A stretch of 64,000 nt of DNA, taken from Curtobacterium sp. VKM Ac-1395. GTDB taxonomy: Bacteria > Actinomycetota > Actinomycetes > Actinomycetales > Microbacteriaceae. The stretch lies in contig NZ_JADKRX010000003.1 of assembly GCF_015350975.1 (NCBI RefSeq), positions 1-64,000 on the forward strand, written 5' to 3'. The notes beneath the pieces are model-generated. The model had not been told where the DNA came from, made no database searches, and saw only the letters and a list, made by a program, of their open reading frames with translations. The position numbers were made by a program, and so were the translations under genes. Below are positions 63,195 through 64,000 of the stretch, one piece after another. Position 1 is the first letter of the stretch; every line of letters starts with the position of its first letter.

Positions 63195-64000
63195 CCGCCG
63201 ACGTCCGCCTGGTCCGCGACCTCATCGGGCGCATCGACGACCGCGAGCCGCTCGTCGTCGTGATCGGCGACTGCATCCTGGACCGCTGGACGATCGGGGA
63301 GGCCGAGCGCGTCTCCCGCGAGGCCCCCGCCCCCGTCGTCCGCGTCACCGAGACCATCGCGGTCCCCGGCGGTGCGGCGAACACCGCCGTGAACGCCCGC
63401 GCCCTGGGTGCCCGCGTCCGCATGGTCGGCCTGCTCGGGGACGACGAGGCCGGTGCGGTCCTCCGCCAGCGTCTCGACGCGGCCGGGGTGGACACCTCGT
63501 ACATGGTGACGATCCCGGGGGCGACGACCACGTCGAAGTCCCGGATCGTCGGCGGCGACCGCGTGGTCGTCCGCGTGGACGAGCTCGCCGCGATGCCGAC
63601 CGACGGGCACACCGAGCAGCTCGCCGCCGCCGTGGCCCGCGCCATCCGCGCCGCCGACGCCGCCGTGGTCTGCGACTACGGCCTCGGGGTCACGCCGGAG
63701 AGCGTCCTGCCCGTGATCGACCGGGACCGACCCGACGTGGTCGTGGTCGACGCCCACGACCTCGGTGGCTGGCGCGAGCTGCGCCCCGACCTCGTCACGC
63801 CGAACGCCGGTGAGGCCGCCGCGCTGCTCGGCCGCCCCCTCGGCGACGGTGTCGAACGCGCCGCGACCGTCGTCGCCGCTCGCGACGAGGTCTTCGCCGC
63901 CACCGGTGCCCGTGCCGTCGTCGTCACCCTCGACCGCAACGGCACCGTGCTCCTGGAGCCGGGCGAGGACACCGGCTTCCGCACCCGCGCCACCCCGGCC
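63191..64000 (+). CDS. PfkB family kinase, heptose 7-phosphate kinase-like (cut by window end)
   Basis: 270 codons seen, no stop before the window ends. VVVIGDCILDRWTIGEAERVSREAPAPVV at the front and VPGGAANTAVNARALGA match RfaE1-type heptokinases better than ribokinases; VTPNAGEAAALLG follows. The catalytic GAGD lies beyond the window. It is a second heptokinase-like protein beside the HldE-like fusion, so one of the two may use a different substrate. Coupled to the aldehyde dehydrogenase by ATGA. Confidence 0.85.
   Translation, partial: MTADVRLVRDLIGRIDDREPLVVVIGDCILDRWTIGEAERVSREAPAPVVRVTETIAVPGGAANTAVNARALGARVRMVGLLGDDEAGAVLRQRLDAAGVDTSYMVTIPGATTTSKSRIVGGDRVVVRVDELAAMPTDGHTEQLAAAVARAIRAADAAVVCDYGLGVTPESVLPVIDRDRPDVVVVDAHDLGGWRELRPDLVTPNAGEAAALLGRPLGDGVERAATVVAARDEVFAATGARAVVVTLDRNGTVLLEPGEDTGFRTRATPA

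Overview
The window is about 71 percent GC, dense with genes, and its gene content is that of a Gram-positive actinobacterium, most likely a member of the Microbacteriaceae such as Curtobacterium (inference from gene order and protein style; no database search was possible). Typical actinobacterial blocks are the ctaE-qcrCAB respiratory block, the yebC-ruvCAB-yajC-secDF-relA line, the thrS-HIT-pdxS-pdxT block, a Clp unfoldase behind an HspR-type box, and many promoters whose -10 hexamer lies 6-7 bases before the start codon (leaderless mRNAs). I found no tRNA, rRNA, CRISPR array, insertion sequence or prophage.

Layout. 0.1-3.7 kb: an SDR oxidoreductase with a divergent HTH regulator, then an extra FabF-type ketosynthase divergent from a TetR regulator across a shared palindrome. 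3.7-8.8 kb: glycerol and dihydroxyacetone use, dhaKLM on the minus strand facing glpF-glpK, with two matching palindromes between them. 8.9-14.3 kb: trpD, then cytochrome oxidase subunit III and the cytochrome bc1 complex. 14.4-23.0 kb: a cyclic-nucleotide-type phosphodiesterase, a repeat-filled gap, a Stealth phosphotransferase, a three-gene overlapping cluster, deoC, a ROK kinase and a small AbiEi-like protein. 23.1-36.7 kb: one long minus-strand housekeeping stretch (relA, rhodanese, secF, secD, yajC, ruvBAC, yebC, pdxT, pdxS, HIT, thrS), then apt. 37.5-45.0 kb: a secreted GH6 cellulase, small proteins, a ClpC-type unfoldase, YbaK and a YidC paralogue. 45.2-52.2 kb: an MFS exporter, a sortase-anchored surface protein, a Nudix hydrolase, an alpha/beta hydrolase, a secreted SGNH esterase that appears to start at CTG, and a PRC-barrel protein.

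52.2-64.0 kb is the most unusual part: a glycan locus with homologues of every class of enzyme needed to make nucleotide-activated heptose (GmhA-like isomerase, HldE-like kinase/nucleotidyltransferase, GmhB-like phosphatase and a second PfkB heptokinase-like protein cut by the window end), three GT9 heptosyltransferase-family proteins, two further glycosyltransferases, an SDR and an aldehyde dehydrogenase. This is the toolkit of Gram-negative lipopolysaccharide core in an organism with no lipopolysaccharide, so it probably builds or decorates a heptose-type cell-wall glycan.

Two genome-scale signals stand out. An 11-base word, C(G/T)GGAGGC(C/T)CG, occurs 19 times in both orientations, in genes and between them, and pairs up to form transcription terminators, much as DNA uptake sequences do in Neisseria. 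Separately, intergenic gaps carry a family of inverted-repeat elements, two of them exactly 122 bp with matching ends, plus a three-unit array related to them.
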